The notes: generated from the letters alone by a model not told the origin. A stretch of 64,000 bases of DNA from Microbacterium karelineae (GCF_009745985.1 NZ_WFIX01000171.1:310001-374000), one strand, 5' to 3'. Shown: positions 49,029 through 58,012, counted from the first letter of the stretch. Program-made: numbers and translations.

Positions 49029-50750
49029 TCATCTCGGCACGCGCCGCAAGCACACGCCCGCCGCGCCGGGGGCGCGGCCCGTGACGTAGGCGCGCGGCCC
49101 CGCGAGGGCGTCGGTGCCGCCGAGGTATTCGTAGTCCTCGCCCGGGCGATAGCGGGCGAAGCCGGACCCGTCGGCGTCGGTCGAGACCTCGATCGCGTGG
49201 CCCCCGACTGCGTATCTCGCGGGATCCGCGCCGACGCGCACGATCCCGTCGCCGAGCGGCTCCCCTCCCTCGAAGGATCCGCCGTCGGCGAAGGCCAGCT
49301 CGAGCGCCCAGGGCAGCGGCGGCCCCTCCTGCGCGATCTCGAGATCCACGCCGTCCGCCGCGGGGCGCACGGTGATCGTGGTCGTCAGCGCGAGCCGATC
49401 GGCTCCCCTGCGGTCGAACGCCATCTGGGCCGCGAAGCGCCCCTCGTCCACGAGGGCGTAGTCGCCGTCGGCGCGCCGGTCTGCGGGTGCCAGCGGCTGG
49501 TAATAGGCGCCCTCGAGACGCTCCTCCAGCCGGATCCCGTCGCCGTCCTCGACGAGGCGCTGCGCGCGGAACGGGCCGAGGCCGAAGAAGTCCCGCGACA
49601 GCCGCACCGAGGTCAGGACGGCACCTCCCGCGAACATCCGCAGGAACGTGGGGTTGTTCGCGAGGCCCGACCGGATCCGGCGCATCCGCGGCACGTCCGA
49701 GCCGCCGTACACGACGAGGTCGCGGTCGGGCGCGCGGTCGACCACGAGGCGCGAGCGCTCGAGCATCGCGCGGCGCGGGAGCGGCGGGGCGACGGGATCC
49801 GGGGCCCGGCGCGCCAGCACGGGGTCGAGGAGGACGTCGGCGAGCACCGTCTGCGGCTCGGCGATGCCGTCGCGGCCCGCGACCTCGGCCGCCCACGCGA
49901 AGTCGCCGCGGCCGCGCTCGACCGCGAGGCGCCGGAACGGCACCAGAAGGGGCGCGACGGGGAACGCCGGCTCGCGCTGATCCTGCCGCCGCGAGTGCAC
50001 CGTCTCGACGGATCCGTCGGGATGGATCAGCTCGAGCGTCGACGCGAGATTGCGCTCGACGACATCGTGCAGATCGGGGCGCCGCAGGATGTCGCCGAGG
50101 GCGAGCAGCGCGGGGTTCGACACGTGCGCGGCGTAGTTCGCACTGCGCTCGGAGTACTGGCCGTCGGCGTCGATGTCGACGCCCTCCGCGAGCCACTCGT
50201 CGATGCGCGCCCGCACCGCCTCGTCCGGGCGGTGGCGGAGCACGCGCGCGAGCGCCGACGCCAGCTCCCAGCGATGATTCGGGGTGTGCACGCCGCCCGC
50301 GAGCAGCGCCGGCGTCGCGTCGCGGATCACCCGGTGCAGCACCTCGTGCACGTCGGCGAGCGGCGTGCGGCATCGCGCGGGCTCGGGGGCGCGCGCGATG
50401 AGCTCGAGGATGTCGCCGACGTCGTTGATGGTGAAGCCCGAGTCGGGCGGCGACTCGAGGTTGTCGCCGCCCGCGAAGAGGCCCGAGGCGGTCTGCATCT
50501 CCCGCAGCGCGCGGGCGAACTCCAGCGCCCGCGCCGCGGATCCGGTGTCGCCCTCTTGCCGACCGCCGGGTGCGAGGAACGCCGCCACGAGGAGCTTCGC
50601 GCGCCGCATCGCCTCGCGGTGCGGGCCGAGCGGCGCGCGGGCGAGGGGAGGCGCGTCGTCGAGCGCGTCGACCGCATCGTCGGCCGCGGCGACGACCCGC
50701 GAGACGAACGCGTCGTCGGTCGGGTGCGCGCCGTCGATCCGTGTCACCAT
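49029..50750 (-). CDS. Unassigned protein, possible (alpha/alpha)-barrel polysaccharide lyase or hydrolase
   Basis: A 573-residue protein I cannot place in a named family. Residues about 1-320 look alpha-helical with motifs seen in (alpha/alpha)6 lyases and hydrolases: GFTINDVGDILELIAR, HTPNHRWELASALARVL, DADGQYSERSANYAAHVSN, ELIHPDGSVETVHSRRQD. Residues about 350-570 look beta-rich (LVVYGGSDVPRMRRI, FFGLGPFRAQRL, GRFAAQMAFDRRGADRLALT), like the C-terminal sandwich of heparinase-type lyases. The NHRWE and QYSER segments have spaced Asn, His, Tyr and Arg that could be catalytic. No signal peptide. The ATG at 50750 follows GGAAGA 10 bases upstream. It sits beside GH35 and is divergent from a sugar oxidoreductase operon. 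Confidence 0.5.
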   Translation of the reverse strand: MVTRIDGAHPTDDAFVSRVVAAADDAVDALDDAPPLARAPLGPHREAMRRAKLLVAAFLAPGGRQEGDTGSAARALEFARALREMQTASGLFAGGDNLESPPDSGFTINDVGDILELIARAPEPARCRTPLADVHEVLHRVIRDATPALLAGGVHTPNHRWELASALARVLRHRPDEAVRARIDEWLAEGVDIDADGQYSERSANYAAHVSNPALLALGDILRRPDLHDVVERNLASTLELIHPDGSVETVHSRRQDQREPAFPVAPLLVPFRRLAVERGRGDFAWAAEVAGRDGIAEPQTVLADVLLDPVLARRAPDPVAPPLPRRAMLERSRLVVDRAPDRDLVVYGGSDVPRMRRIRSGLANNPTFLRMFAGGAVLTSVRLSRDFFGLGPFRAQRLVEDGDGIRLEERLEGAYYQPLAPADRRADGDYALVDEGRFAAQMAFDRRGADRLALTTTITVRPAADGVDLEIAQEGPPLPWALELAFADGGSFEGGEPLGDGIVRVGADPARYAVGGHAIEVSTDADGSGFARYRPGEDYEYLGGTDALAGPRAYVTGRAPGAAGVCLRRVPR

Positions 50751-50852
50751 GACACGACATTCTTCCATGGCGCCGATTCGCCCCGACACGCGCTTGCGGC
50801 GGCGACGGGATCCCTCTCCCACTGAGCGGGCGAGGGCTCCCACTCTCCGGCC

Positions 50853-50906
50853 TTGCCCGGGGCCGCGTCGTGTGTCACACTCGGATGACCGGGAAAGCGT
50901 TTACCC
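50853..50906 (+). promoter_or_regulatory. Promoter and LacI-type operator before the oxidoreductase operon
   Basis: TTGCCC (50853) and CACACT (50876) are 17 bases apart. The near-palindrome GGGAAAGCGTTTACCC follows at 50891-50906. AAGGAAG lies about 9 bases before the GTG at 50944. The LacI protein encoded at the end of the operon (54207) is the likely binder. Confidence 0.65.
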
Positions 50907-50943
50907 ATTTGTTCCACCCCGACGAGAGCAAGGAAGCATCATC

Positions 50944-52113
50944 GTGACCGACACGACCCCCGCCGTCCGCGAGATCGGCATCATCATGAACGGCGCCTCG
51001 GGGCGCATGGGATACCGCCAGCACCTCGTGCGCTCGATCCTCGCGATCCGCGACGCGGGCGGCTTCGAGCTGCCGGACGGCACCAAGGTCACGGTGCGCC
51101 CGCTGCTCGTGGGCCGCAACGAGGCGAAGCTCGCCGAGATCGCCGCCGAGCACGGCATCGAGGACTACACGACCGACCTCGACGCGGCGCTCGCCGACCC
51201 GAAGTGGGAGATCTACGGCGACTTCCTCGTCACCAAGGCCCGCGCCTCGGCGCTCCGCAAGGCCATCGCGGCCGGCAAGACGATCTACACCGAGAAGCCG
51301 ACGGCCGAGACGCTCGAGGAGTCGATCGAGCTCGCGAAGCTCGCGAAGGCGGCCGGCGTCAAGGCCGGCGTCGTGCACGACAAGCTCTACCTGCCCGGCC
51401 TGCAGAAGCTCAAGCGCCTCATCGAGTCGGGCTTCTTCGGCCGGATCCTGTCGGTGCGCGGCGAGTTCGGCTACTGGGTCTTCGAGGGCGACTGGCAGCC
51501 CGCCCAGCGCCCCAGCTGGAACTACCGCGTCGAAGACGGCGGCGGCATCATCGTCGACATGTTCCCGCACTGGAACTACGTGCTCGAGAACCTCTTCGGA
51601 TCCGTGAAGAGCGTCTACGCGCAGGCCGCGACCCACATCCCCGAGCGCTGGGACGAGCAGGGCGAGAAGTACACGGCGACGGCCGAGGACGCCGCATACG
51701 GCGTGTTCGAGCTCGAGGGCGGCGCGATCGCGCAGATCAACTCGAGCTGGACCACCCGCGTCAACCGCGACGAGCTCGTCGAGTTCCACGTCGACGGCAC
51801 CCACGGATCCGCCGTCGTCGGCCTCTTCGGCGCGAAGATCCAGGAGCGCAACGCGACCCCCAAGCCCGTCTGGAACCCCGACCTCGAGGACACGCTCGAC
51901 TACGACGCGACCTGGCAGAACGTCCCCACGAACGAGGTCTTCCTCAACGGCTTCCGCCAGCAGTGGCAGGAGTTCCTCACGAGCTACGTCACGGGCACCG
52001 ACTACGCCTATGACCTCCTCGCCGGGGCGCGCGGCATGCAGCTCGCCGAGGCCGGCCTCGAGTCGAACACCTCGGGCGCCAAGGTCGCGCTCGCCGAGCT
52101 GACGCTGGGCTGA
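50944..52113 (+). CDS. Gfo/Idh/MocA family oxidoreductase (first gene of DUF993 operon)
   Basis: A 389-residue NAD(P)-dependent oxidoreductase. The nucleotide-binding segment is IGIIMNGASGRMGYRQHL (glycine-rich loop N-G-A-S-G-R-M-G, unlike the plain GxGxxG form), EKPT occurs near residue 118, and DGGGIIVDMFPHWNYVLENL carries the catalytic Asp/His pair. The extended N-terminus and the YRVEDGGG block match dehydrogenases found with DUF993 proteins. It would oxidise a sugar or sugar acid taken up by one of the importers. The GTG start has an AAGGAAG site. The next gene begins 4 bases after the stop. Confidence 0.85.
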   Translation: MTDTTPAVREIGIIMNGASGRMGYRQHLVRSILAIRDAGGFELPDGTKVTVRPLLVGRNEAKLAEIAAEHGIEDYTTDLDAALADPKWEIYGDFLVTKARASALRKAIAAGKTIYTEKPTAETLEESIELAKLAKAAGVKAGVVHDKLYLPGLQKLKRLIESGFFGRILSVRGEFGYWVFEGDWQPAQRPSWNYRVEDGGGIIVDMFPHWNYVLENLFGSVKSVYAQAATHIPERWDEQGEKYTATAEDAAYGVFELEGGAIAQINSSWTTRVNRDELVEFHVDGTHGSAVVGLFGAKIQERNATPKPVWNPDLEDTLDYDATWQNVPTNEVFLNGFRQQWQEFLTSYVTGTDYAYDLLAGARGMQLAEAGLESNTSGAKVALAELTLG

Positions 52114-52117
52114 CCGC

Positions 52118-53323
52118 ATGAGCGACGAACTCACCCTGCTCGCGGCTGACGGGTCCGTCTCGTCCGCCGTGCTGAACGAGGTCCCCGGCTTCGCGAAGCC
52201 CACCGGCGGGCTGCGCTCGCGCGTCGCGTTCGCCGCGGCGCACGTCGCGCCCCTCGCGTGGGCCGACAACACCCCGGGCCAGCCCGCCGAGATCGACTGG
52301 GACGCGACCCTCGCGTTCCGCCGCTCGGTCTACTCGTGGGGCCTCGGCGTCGCGGACGCGATGGACACCGCCCAGCGCAACATGGGCCTCGACGCGGCCG
52401 CCGTGCGCGAGCTCATCGCCCGCAGCGCCCAGGTCGCGCGCGAGGAGGGCGGATCCGTCGCCGTCGGCGTCAACACCGACCACATCGACGACGAGATCAT
52501 CTCCCTCGAGCAGATCATCGACGGCTACAAGAGCCAGCTGCACCACGCGGAGGAGCACGGGGCGATCCCCGTGTTCATGGCGAGCCGCCACCTCGCGCGC
52601 GTCGCCGAGTCGACAGACGACTACCGCCGCGTCTACCGCGCCGTGCTCGACGCGGCCACGACGCCCGTCGTTCTGCACTGGCTCGGCACGGCGTTCGACC
52701 CGCAGCTCGGGGGCTACTTCGGCTCGACCGATTGGCGCGAGGCGTCGCAGGTGGTCGTCGACATCATCGGCGAGGATCCGTCGAAGGTGTCCGGCATCAA
52801 GATGAGCCTGCTCGATGCGGCGGCCGAGGTGTCGGTGCGCGAGCGCCTGCCCGAGGGCGTGCGCATGTACACGGGCGACGACTTCAACTACGTCGGACTC
52901 ATCGGCGGCGCGGACGTGCCGCAGGCCGAGCAGCCCGAGCGCGCGGCCGACACCGACCGCACGCACTCGGACGCGCTTCTCGGGGCATTCGCCGCGATCA
53001 CGCCCGTCGCCTCCGCGGCGATCCAGGCGCTCGACGCGGGTGACGCGGCCCGGTACTACGAGCTGCTCGCCCCGACCGAGGCGCTCAGCCGCCAGGTGTT
53101 CGCCGCCCCGACGTTCTACTACAAGACGGGCGTCGCGTTCCTCGCGTGGCTGAACGGGCACCAGCCCGGCTTCCAGATGGTCGGCGGCCTGCACTCCGCG
53201 CGCAGCCTCCCCCACCTCAGCCGCATCGTCGAGCTCGCGAACGCCGCGCACGCGCTCGAGGATCCCACCCTCGCAGCCCAGCGTTGGCACGACCACCTGC
53301 GCGTGAACGGAGTGACCGCATGA
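52118..53323 (+). CDS. DUF993 family, dihydrodipicolinate-synthase-like protein
   Basis: A 401-residue protein of the DUF993 family, which is remotely related to DapA-type TIM-barrel aldolases. Landmarks are WGLGVADAMDTAQRNMGLDA, VGVNTDHIDDEIISLEQIID, PVVLHWLGTAFDPQLGGYFG, VSGIKMSLLDAAAEVSVRER (with the Lys expected for Schiff-base formation) and GDDFNYVGLIGG. It may cleave or dehydrate a keto-sugar acid formed by the upstream oxidoreductase; this is an inference from fold and neighbours. The ATG at 52118 is 4 bases after the preceding stop, and its stop overlaps the next start (ATGA). Confidence 0.8.
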   Translation: MSDELTLLAADGSVSSAVLNEVPGFAKPTGGLRSRVAFAAAHVAPLAWADNTPGQPAEIDWDATLAFRRSVYSWGLGVADAMDTAQRNMGLDAAAVRELIARSAQVAREEGGSVAVGVNTDHIDDEIISLEQIIDGYKSQLHHAEEHGAIPVFMASRHLARVAESTDDYRRVYRAVLDAATTPVVLHWLGTAFDPQLGGYFGSTDWREASQVVVDIIGEDPSKVSGIKMSLLDAAAEVSVRERLPEGVRMYTGDDFNYVGLIGGADVPQAEQPERAADTDRTHSDALLGAFAAITPVASAAIQALDAGDAARYYELLAPTEALSRQVFAAPTFYYKTGVAFLAWLNGHQPGFQMVGGLHSARSLPHLSRIVELANAAHALEDPTLAAQRWHDHLRVNGVTA

Positions 53324-54210
53324 CGACCCCGCACCCCCGCCTGTCGATCAACCAGGCGACGATCAAGCACACGACGGTCGCGCAGGCGATCGAGGTGACG
53401 AAGGCCGCCGGCATCGGCGCCATCGGGCTGTGGCGCGAGCAGGTGCAGGACGCCGGGCTCGACGAGTCGGTCCGCATGATCGCCGACTCGGGCCTGCGTT
53501 ACTCGACCCACTGCCGCGGCGGCTGGTTCACCGCGGAGGAGGGCCCCGCCCGCGTCGCGGCGCTCGACGACAACCGCGTCGCGATCGACGAGACCGCGGC
53601 GCTGGCCGCCGCGGGCGCCGAGGGCTCGAAGGCGGCGCTCGTCATCGTCGTCGGCGGGCTGCCGGAGAACTCCCGCGATCTCGTGGGCGCGCGCGAGCGC
53701 GTGCGCGACGCCGTCGCCCAGCTCGTGCCGCACGCCGAGGCGTCGGGCGTGCAGCTCGCGCTCGAGCCGCTGCACCCGATGTACTGCAGCGACCGCGCCG
53801 TGCTGTCGACGCTCGACCAGGCCCTCGACATCGCGGGCGACTTCGCCCCCGAGGTCGTCGGCGTGACGGTCGACACGTTCCACCTGTGGTGGGATCCGCA
53901 GATCCTCGAGAAGATCGCCCGCGCCGGCCGCGAGGGCCGCATCGCTTCATACCAGGTGTGCGACTGGAGGACCCCGCTCGAGGCCGACAACCTCCTGTCG
54001 CGCCACTACCCCGGCGACGGCATGATCGACTTCGCGGACATGACCCGCGCCGTCGAGGAGGCCGGCTACACGGGCGACATCGAGGTCGAGCTGCTGAACC
54101 AGGCGATCTGGGACACGGATCCCGCGGAGGCGGTGCGCCGCACCGTCGAGGGCTTCGACCGGGCCGTTGCCCCGTACCTGACCGCCGCGCCGGTATCGTC
54201 TCAGGCATGA
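53320..54210 (+). CDS. Sugar phosphate isomerase/epimerase (TIM-barrel AP-endonuclease type)
   Basis: A 296-residue xylose-isomerase-like TIM-barrel protein: LSINQATIKHTTVAQAIEVT at the N-terminus, GAIGLWREQVQDAG, VQLALEPLHPMYCSDRAVLS (metal-binding Glu), GVTVDTFHLWWDP (Asp and His), DWRTPLEADNLLSRHYPGDG and GDIEVELLNQAIWD. The metal ligands of the family are present. It would isomerise or epimerise a keto-sugar between the oxidoreductase and the DUF993 protein. Four-base overlaps with both neighbours show tight coupling in the operon. Confidence 0.85.
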   Translation: MTTPHPRLSINQATIKHTTVAQAIEVTKAAGIGAIGLWREQVQDAGLDESVRMIADSGLRYSTHCRGGWFTAEEGPARVAALDDNRVAIDETAALAAAGAEGSKAALVIVVGGLPENSRDLVGARERVRDAVAQLVPHAEASGVQLALEPLHPMYCSDRAVLSTLDQALDIAGDFAPEVVGVTVDTFHLWWDPQILEKIARAGREGRIASYQVCDWRTPLEADNLLSRHYPGDGMIDFADMTRAVEEAGYTGDIEVELLNQAIWDTDPAEAVRRTVEGFDRAVAPYLTAAPVSSQA

Positions 54211-55250
54211 CGCCGACGCCTGCCTCCCGCACGAAGAAGCGAGCCGCGACGCTCCACGACGTCGCGCGGGAGGCGGGCGTCTCGCTCGCGACGGCTTCGC
54301 GGGTCCTCAACGGATCCACCCGTAAGGTCGCCGACTCGTACCGCGCGCGCGTCGAGACCGCCGCCGACGCCCTCGGCTACTCGGCCAACCTCTCCGCGCA
54401 GGCCACGGCCCGCGGCACCTCGGCCACCCTCGCTCTCCTCGTCGCGAACATCGCCGACTCGTACTTCTCGCAGATCGCCGCGGGCGTCGCCCACGCCGCC
54501 GACGACGAGAACCTCGTCGTCACGATCGGCATCACCGAGCGCTCCCCGGAGCGCGAAGCGCAGCTCGTCCGCTCGCTGCGGGGCCAGCGCCCGCGCGGCA
54601 TCGTGCTCGCCGCGTCACGTGCCCACACCGAACAGAGCGCCGTCCTGACCCAGGCTCTCGCCTCCGTCGAGGCGTCGGGTGGCCGCATCGTCACCCTCGG
54701 CGCGCCCGCCGAGGGCGTCGGATCGCGCACCGTCGGGATCGACAACCGCGGCGGCACCCGCGAGCTCGGCGCCGCGCTCGCCTCCCTCGGCTACCGCAAG
54801 GCGCTGATCCTCGCCGCGGCGCGCGGCCTCGTCACGAGCGACGACCGCGTCGCCGGCTTCTCCGACGGCTTCACGGCGGGCGGGGGCGAAGCGCCCCTCG
54901 TGCTGCGTGGATCCCTCTCGCGCGACGCGGGCTACGACCTCATGACGGCGGCCCTCGAGCGCGGTGTCTCCCCCGGCACCGTCGTGTTCGGCATCTCCGA
55001 CGTCGTCGCCTTCGGCGCGATGTCGGCCGTGCGCGACGCGGGCCGCGAGGTCGGCACCGACATCGCCGTGGCCGGCTTCGGCGACATCGACACGGGCCGC
55101 GACATCGTGCCGGCGCTGACGACCGCGCGCGCCCCTCTCGAGGAGGTCGGTCGGCTCGCCGTGGAGGCTGTCACGCAGGACGACTGGACGGATCCGGGCC
55201 TCCTCCCCGTGCGCGTCATCGTGCGCGACAGCACGCCGGCGCGCGGCTGA
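54207..55250 (+). CDS. LacI-family regulator at the end of the DUF993 operon
   Basis: A 347-residue LacI/GalR protein: helix-turn-helix TLHDVAREAGVSLATASRVL, hinge NLSAQATARGTS, ligand core with LALLVANIADSYFSQIAAGV, RTVGIDNRGGTRELGAAL and DIAVAGFGDIDTGRDIVPAL. It overlaps the upstream gene (ATGA). A TATCGT box at 54194-54199, 7 bases before the ATG, suggests an additional leaderless transcript from inside the isomerase gene. It probably binds the operator at 50891 and represses its own operon. Confidence 0.88.
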   Translation: MTPTPASRTKKRAATLHDVAREAGVSLATASRVLNGSTRKVADSYRARVETAADALGYSANLSAQATARGTSATLALLVANIADSYFSQIAAGVAHAADDENLVVTIGITERSPEREAQLVRSLRGQRPRGIVLAASRAHTEQSAVLTQALASVEASGGRIVTLGAPAEGVGSRTVGIDNRGGTRELGAALASLGYRKALILAAARGLVTSDDRVAGFSDGFTAGGGEAPLVLRGSLSRDAGYDLMTAALERGVSPGTVVFGISDVVAFGAMSAVRDAGREVGTDIAVAGFGDIDTGRDIVPALTTARAPLEEVGRLAVEAVTQDDWTDPGLLPVRVIVRDSTPARG

Positions 55251-55262
55251 GCGCGGTCGACC

Positions 55263-55982
55263 CTACGCCGCGTGGGTGCCGCGGCGATCGCTGATCTCGA
55301 GCGGTGCGGGCGCCGGCGCGCGCTCGGGGGTCTCGTCGTTGCCTCGGATCTGCCGGTGCAGGCGCTCCATGCGCTCGTCGAGGTCGCTCGCCGTGATGGC
55401 CGCCTCGTGCAGTTCGTCCAGGAGGTGCTGCGGCACGCGCTTGTCGTACTTGTAGTAGATCTTGTGCTCGAGGCTGGCCCAGAAGTCCATCGCGATCGTG
55501 CGGAACTGCACCTCGACAGGAACGCGCACCGTGCCGCGGGGCAGAAAGACGGGAACCTCGACGACGGCGTGCAGGCTCTTGTAGCCGTTCGGCTTCGGGT
55601 CGGCGATGTAGTCCTTCACCGTGAGCACGCGGACGTCGTCCTGCCCGCAGAGCAGTTCGAACAACCGGTAGGCGTCGCTCACGAAGCTGCACGTCACGCG
55701 CACGCCGGCGATGTCGGTGATCTCTTCGCGGATCGCATCGAACGACGGCGCGACGCCGCGACGCTGGATCTTCTCGAGCATCGAGTCGACGCTCTTCACG
55801 CGGCTCGAGAGGTGCTCGATCGGGTTGTGCGAGTGCTGATGCTCGAAGTCGTCGCGGAGGATCTCGAGCTTCGTCTCGATCTCGCGCATGCCGAACCGGT
55901 ACTCATTGAGGAACTGCTGCATCTCATCACGCAGTTCGCGGGCGAGCGCGATGACGCTGTCGTCGACCTGGACCTGAGGCAT
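55263..55982 (-). CDS. Small alarmone synthetase (RelA/SpoT synthetase domain)
   Basis: A 239-residue GTP pyrophosphokinase of the small type (RelQ/YjbM-like), lacking hydrolase and regulatory domains. The RelA/SpoT domain shows IREEITDIAGVRVTCSFVSD, DYIADPKPNGYKSLHAVVEV (the YKSLH substrate loop) and VEVQFRTIAMDFWASLEHKI with the catalytic Glu. It makes (p)ppGpp or pGpp in the cytoplasm under stress. The C-terminus is a Pro/Ala-rich tail. The ATG at 55982 has a TATGGT box 6 bases upstream and no ribosome site, so a leaderless mRNA is likely. It converges with the LacI gene ending at 55250. Confidence 0.9.
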   Translation of the reverse strand: MPQVQVDDSVIALARELRDEMQQFLNEYRFGMREIETKLEILRDDFEHQHSHNPIEHLSSRVKSVDSMLEKIQRRGVAPSFDAIREEITDIAGVRVTCSFVSDAYRLFELLCGQDDVRVLTVKDYIADPKPNGYKSLHAVVEVPVFLPRGTVRVPVEVQFRTIAMDFWASLEHKIYYKYDKRVPQHLLDELHEAAITASDLDERMERLHRQIRGNDETPERAPAPAPLEISDRRGTHAA

Positions 55983-56025
55983 GGTGAGACCATACGGCCA
56001 CGACCTGCGCGGGGCTATGGGAAAG

Positions 56026-57462
56026 CTATGCATCGGCCGTGGGGCTCGTCTCGTCGATCGCTTCGGCGACGTCCGGAGCGGCCGTCGCGCCGTCGTCATC
56101 GGCCGGTTTCGGCGGAGCCGCCTTCGCGTATTGACGCGAGATCGCCCGGTATTGCGGCATGGCGAGGGCTCCGAGCGCGATCAGCGCCGCCACGAAGCCG
56201 CTGATCACGAAGATGAGGGCGATGCCGCGCGAGTGACCGACGCCGAGCAGCCACTCCCACTGCTGCAGACCCGCCTCGGTGCGCATGTACGGGATGACGG
56301 CGAACTCGGCGATCGGGCCGATCATGAGCGACGTCACGGGCGCGGCCGCCGCCTCGAAGGTCTTCGCGAAACCGAACACCCTGCCCTGTTGGCGATACGG
56401 CACGACGCGCTGGATCACCGTCTGCTCCGAAGCCTCGACCGCCGGGATGAGCGCCATGTACAGCCAGGTGCCGACGATGTACATCCAGGCCCATTCGCGC
56501 AGGGTGAAGATCATGCCGAGCGCGCCCATCGACGCGGCGATCAGCAGCATCGTGCGCGTCGGGTTGCGCCCGAGGCCGAGCTTGCCGATCACGGTGCCGC
56601 CGACGATGAAGCCCGTGGAGGCGACCGCGAACCAGACGCCCCACGCCTGCACGCTCATGAGCTCGAGCGCGTACGGGTCCATCAGGGCCATGTAGACGCC
56701 GCCGATGAAGTTGTTGAGCATCGTGAAGAAGATGAGGAACAGCAGGCCATCGGCCGATCGGACCGCCTTCCAGCCCCCGCGGATGTCGACCCATCCCGTC
56801 GCCGCGTCGCCCTCGGTCTGCACGATCTCGGGCTCGGGGATGCGCAGCGTCAGCAGGTGCACGAACGCGAGGCCGACGGCCGTGATGCCGATCACGAGGG
56901 TCCACCCCATGCCGAGGAAGCCGATCGCGAAGCCCGAGAACACGCTCGTGACGAGCATCGAGACACCGTCGACGGCGCCGACCATGCCGTTGGCGTTCGC
57001 GCGACGCTCGTCGGGCACGAGCAGGGTCACGGAGGTCGACATCGCGATGCTGCGCAGCTGCTCGACGACGGCGCCCGCGAGCATGATGACGGCGAAGATC
57101 CAGAACCACGGCTGCGAGAGGTCGGAGACCGCATCGGCCCCGACGGCGAAGAACAGCGCCGCGTCGCCGATGAAGATCGCGAGGGCGATGCCCGTGCCCC
57201 AGGCCATCACGGGCTTCTTGCGGAAACGGTCGACGAGCGTGCCGAAGAACATGCTCGACAGGGCGATGAACAGCATCAGCGCCGCGCCGATGAGGGCGGT
57301 CGTCAGGACGTTGCGCGTCTCGAGGTAGATCCAGAACGTGAGGCCGAACCACATGAACATCGTCGACACGTTCGCCACCGCGGTGTTGACGAGCAGGCCC
57401 GCGAATGTGCGCATGCCGTGCGGCGGCGCGACGGGCTGGTCGAGGGAGGTGTCCTGGTTCAC
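56026..57462 (-). CDS. Major facilitator superfamily transporter
   Basis: A 478-residue membrane protein with 12 predicted helices. It opens GMRTFAGLLVNTAVANVSTM, has the MFS loop-2/3 motif as GTLVDRFRKKPVMAWGTGIA, a central cytoplasmic loop around EIVQTEGDAATGWVDIRGGW, and a second half starting LLFLIFFTMLNNFIGGVYMA. The last 40 residues are acidic and Ala/Pro-rich. It resembles drug or macrolide-type MFS efflux proteins; the substrate is unknown. GTG start at 57462 with a TAGCCT box (57469-57474) 6 bases upstream, again leaderless-like. Downstream (minus strand) the alarmone synthetase begins about 45 bases away with its own box. Confidence 0.85.
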   Translation of the reverse strand: MNQDTSLDQPVAPPHGMRTFAGLLVNTAVANVSTMFMWFGLTFWIYLETRNVLTTALIGAALMLFIALSSMFFGTLVDRFRKKPVMAWGTGIALAIFIGDAALFFAVGADAVSDLSQPWFWIFAVIMLAGAVVEQLRSIAMSTSVTLLVPDERRANANGMVGAVDGVSMLVTSVFSGFAIGFLGMGWTLVIGITAVGLAFVHLLTLRIPEPEIVQTEGDAATGWVDIRGGWKAVRSADGLLFLIFFTMLNNFIGGVYMALMDPYALELMSVQAWGVWFAVASTGFIVGGTVIGKLGLGRNPTRTMLLIAASMGALGMIFTLREWAWMYIVGTWLYMALIPAVEASEQTVIQRVVPYRQQGRVFGFAKTFEAAAAPVTSLMIGPIAEFAVIPYMRTEAGLQQWEWLLGVGHSRGIALIFVISGFVAALIALGALAMPQYRAISRQYAKAAPPKPADDDGATAAPDVAEAIDETSPTADA

Positions 57463-57556
57463 GATGTGAGGCTACCCATGGACCACTGACATTCGAAGGG
57501 GGCAAGGCGGAGAACCCCGCGCTGAGCCGCGGCTCGGGCCGCGAGATCCTGCCCGT

Positions 57557-58012
57557 CTACTGCGCCCACGGGACGTCCTCGCCGAGCGCGTTGAGAGGTC
57601 CCACGATCGCGCGCTCCTCCTCCGAGAAGTGCCCGTCGAGCAGCGTCTCGAGCTCGACGAGCTCACGATGCAGCGTCTCGGGGTCGCCGGCCGGCGCCTG
57701 CTCCTCGATCCGCACGAGGCGCGCTCCGATGTCGCGATGCGCCGCCGTCAGCCTGTCGAGGATCGCCCCGAGCTCGGGGTGCGTCGTCGCCAGGTGCGGG
57801 AAGATCGCCGAATCCTCGGCCGTGTGGTGGCCGTGCAGATAGCCGCAGGCGACCTCGCAGTGCTCGCGCATCTGTTCCGCGAACTCCGCGGTCGGCCCGA
57901 GGTCGTCGAGCACCGCCGATCGCACGGCGGTGCCGACCAGCCCTCTGAGCTTCTCGTGTGCGTCGGCCAGGCGGTCGCCCCACCCGGTGTCGTCTGTCTC
58001 GTCATGTGGCAT
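57557..58012 (-). CDS. Hemerythrin HHE-domain protein
   Basis: A 151-residue all-helical protein with the hemerythrin-like iron ligands spread over four helices: REHCEVACGYLHGHHTAEDS (His...His-x3-Glu type), HPELGAILDRLTAAHRD, and ELETLLDGHFSEEERAI with a late His and Glu. Such HHE proteins bind a di-iron site and sense or detoxify oxygen, peroxide or nitric oxide. The ATG at 58012 has GGAG 9 bases upstream. It is divergent from a TetR gene, and an 11-bp inverted repeat in the shared 105-base gap is a likely TetR operator, so this gene is probably the regulator's target. Confidence 0.85.
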   Translation of the reverse strand: MPHDETDDTGWGDRLADAHEKLRGLVGTAVRSAVLDDLGPTAEFAEQMREHCEVACGYLHGHHTAEDSAIFPHLATTHPELGAILDRLTAAHRDIGARLVRIEEQAPAGDPETLHRELVELETLLDGHFSEEERAIVGPLNALGEDVPWAQ

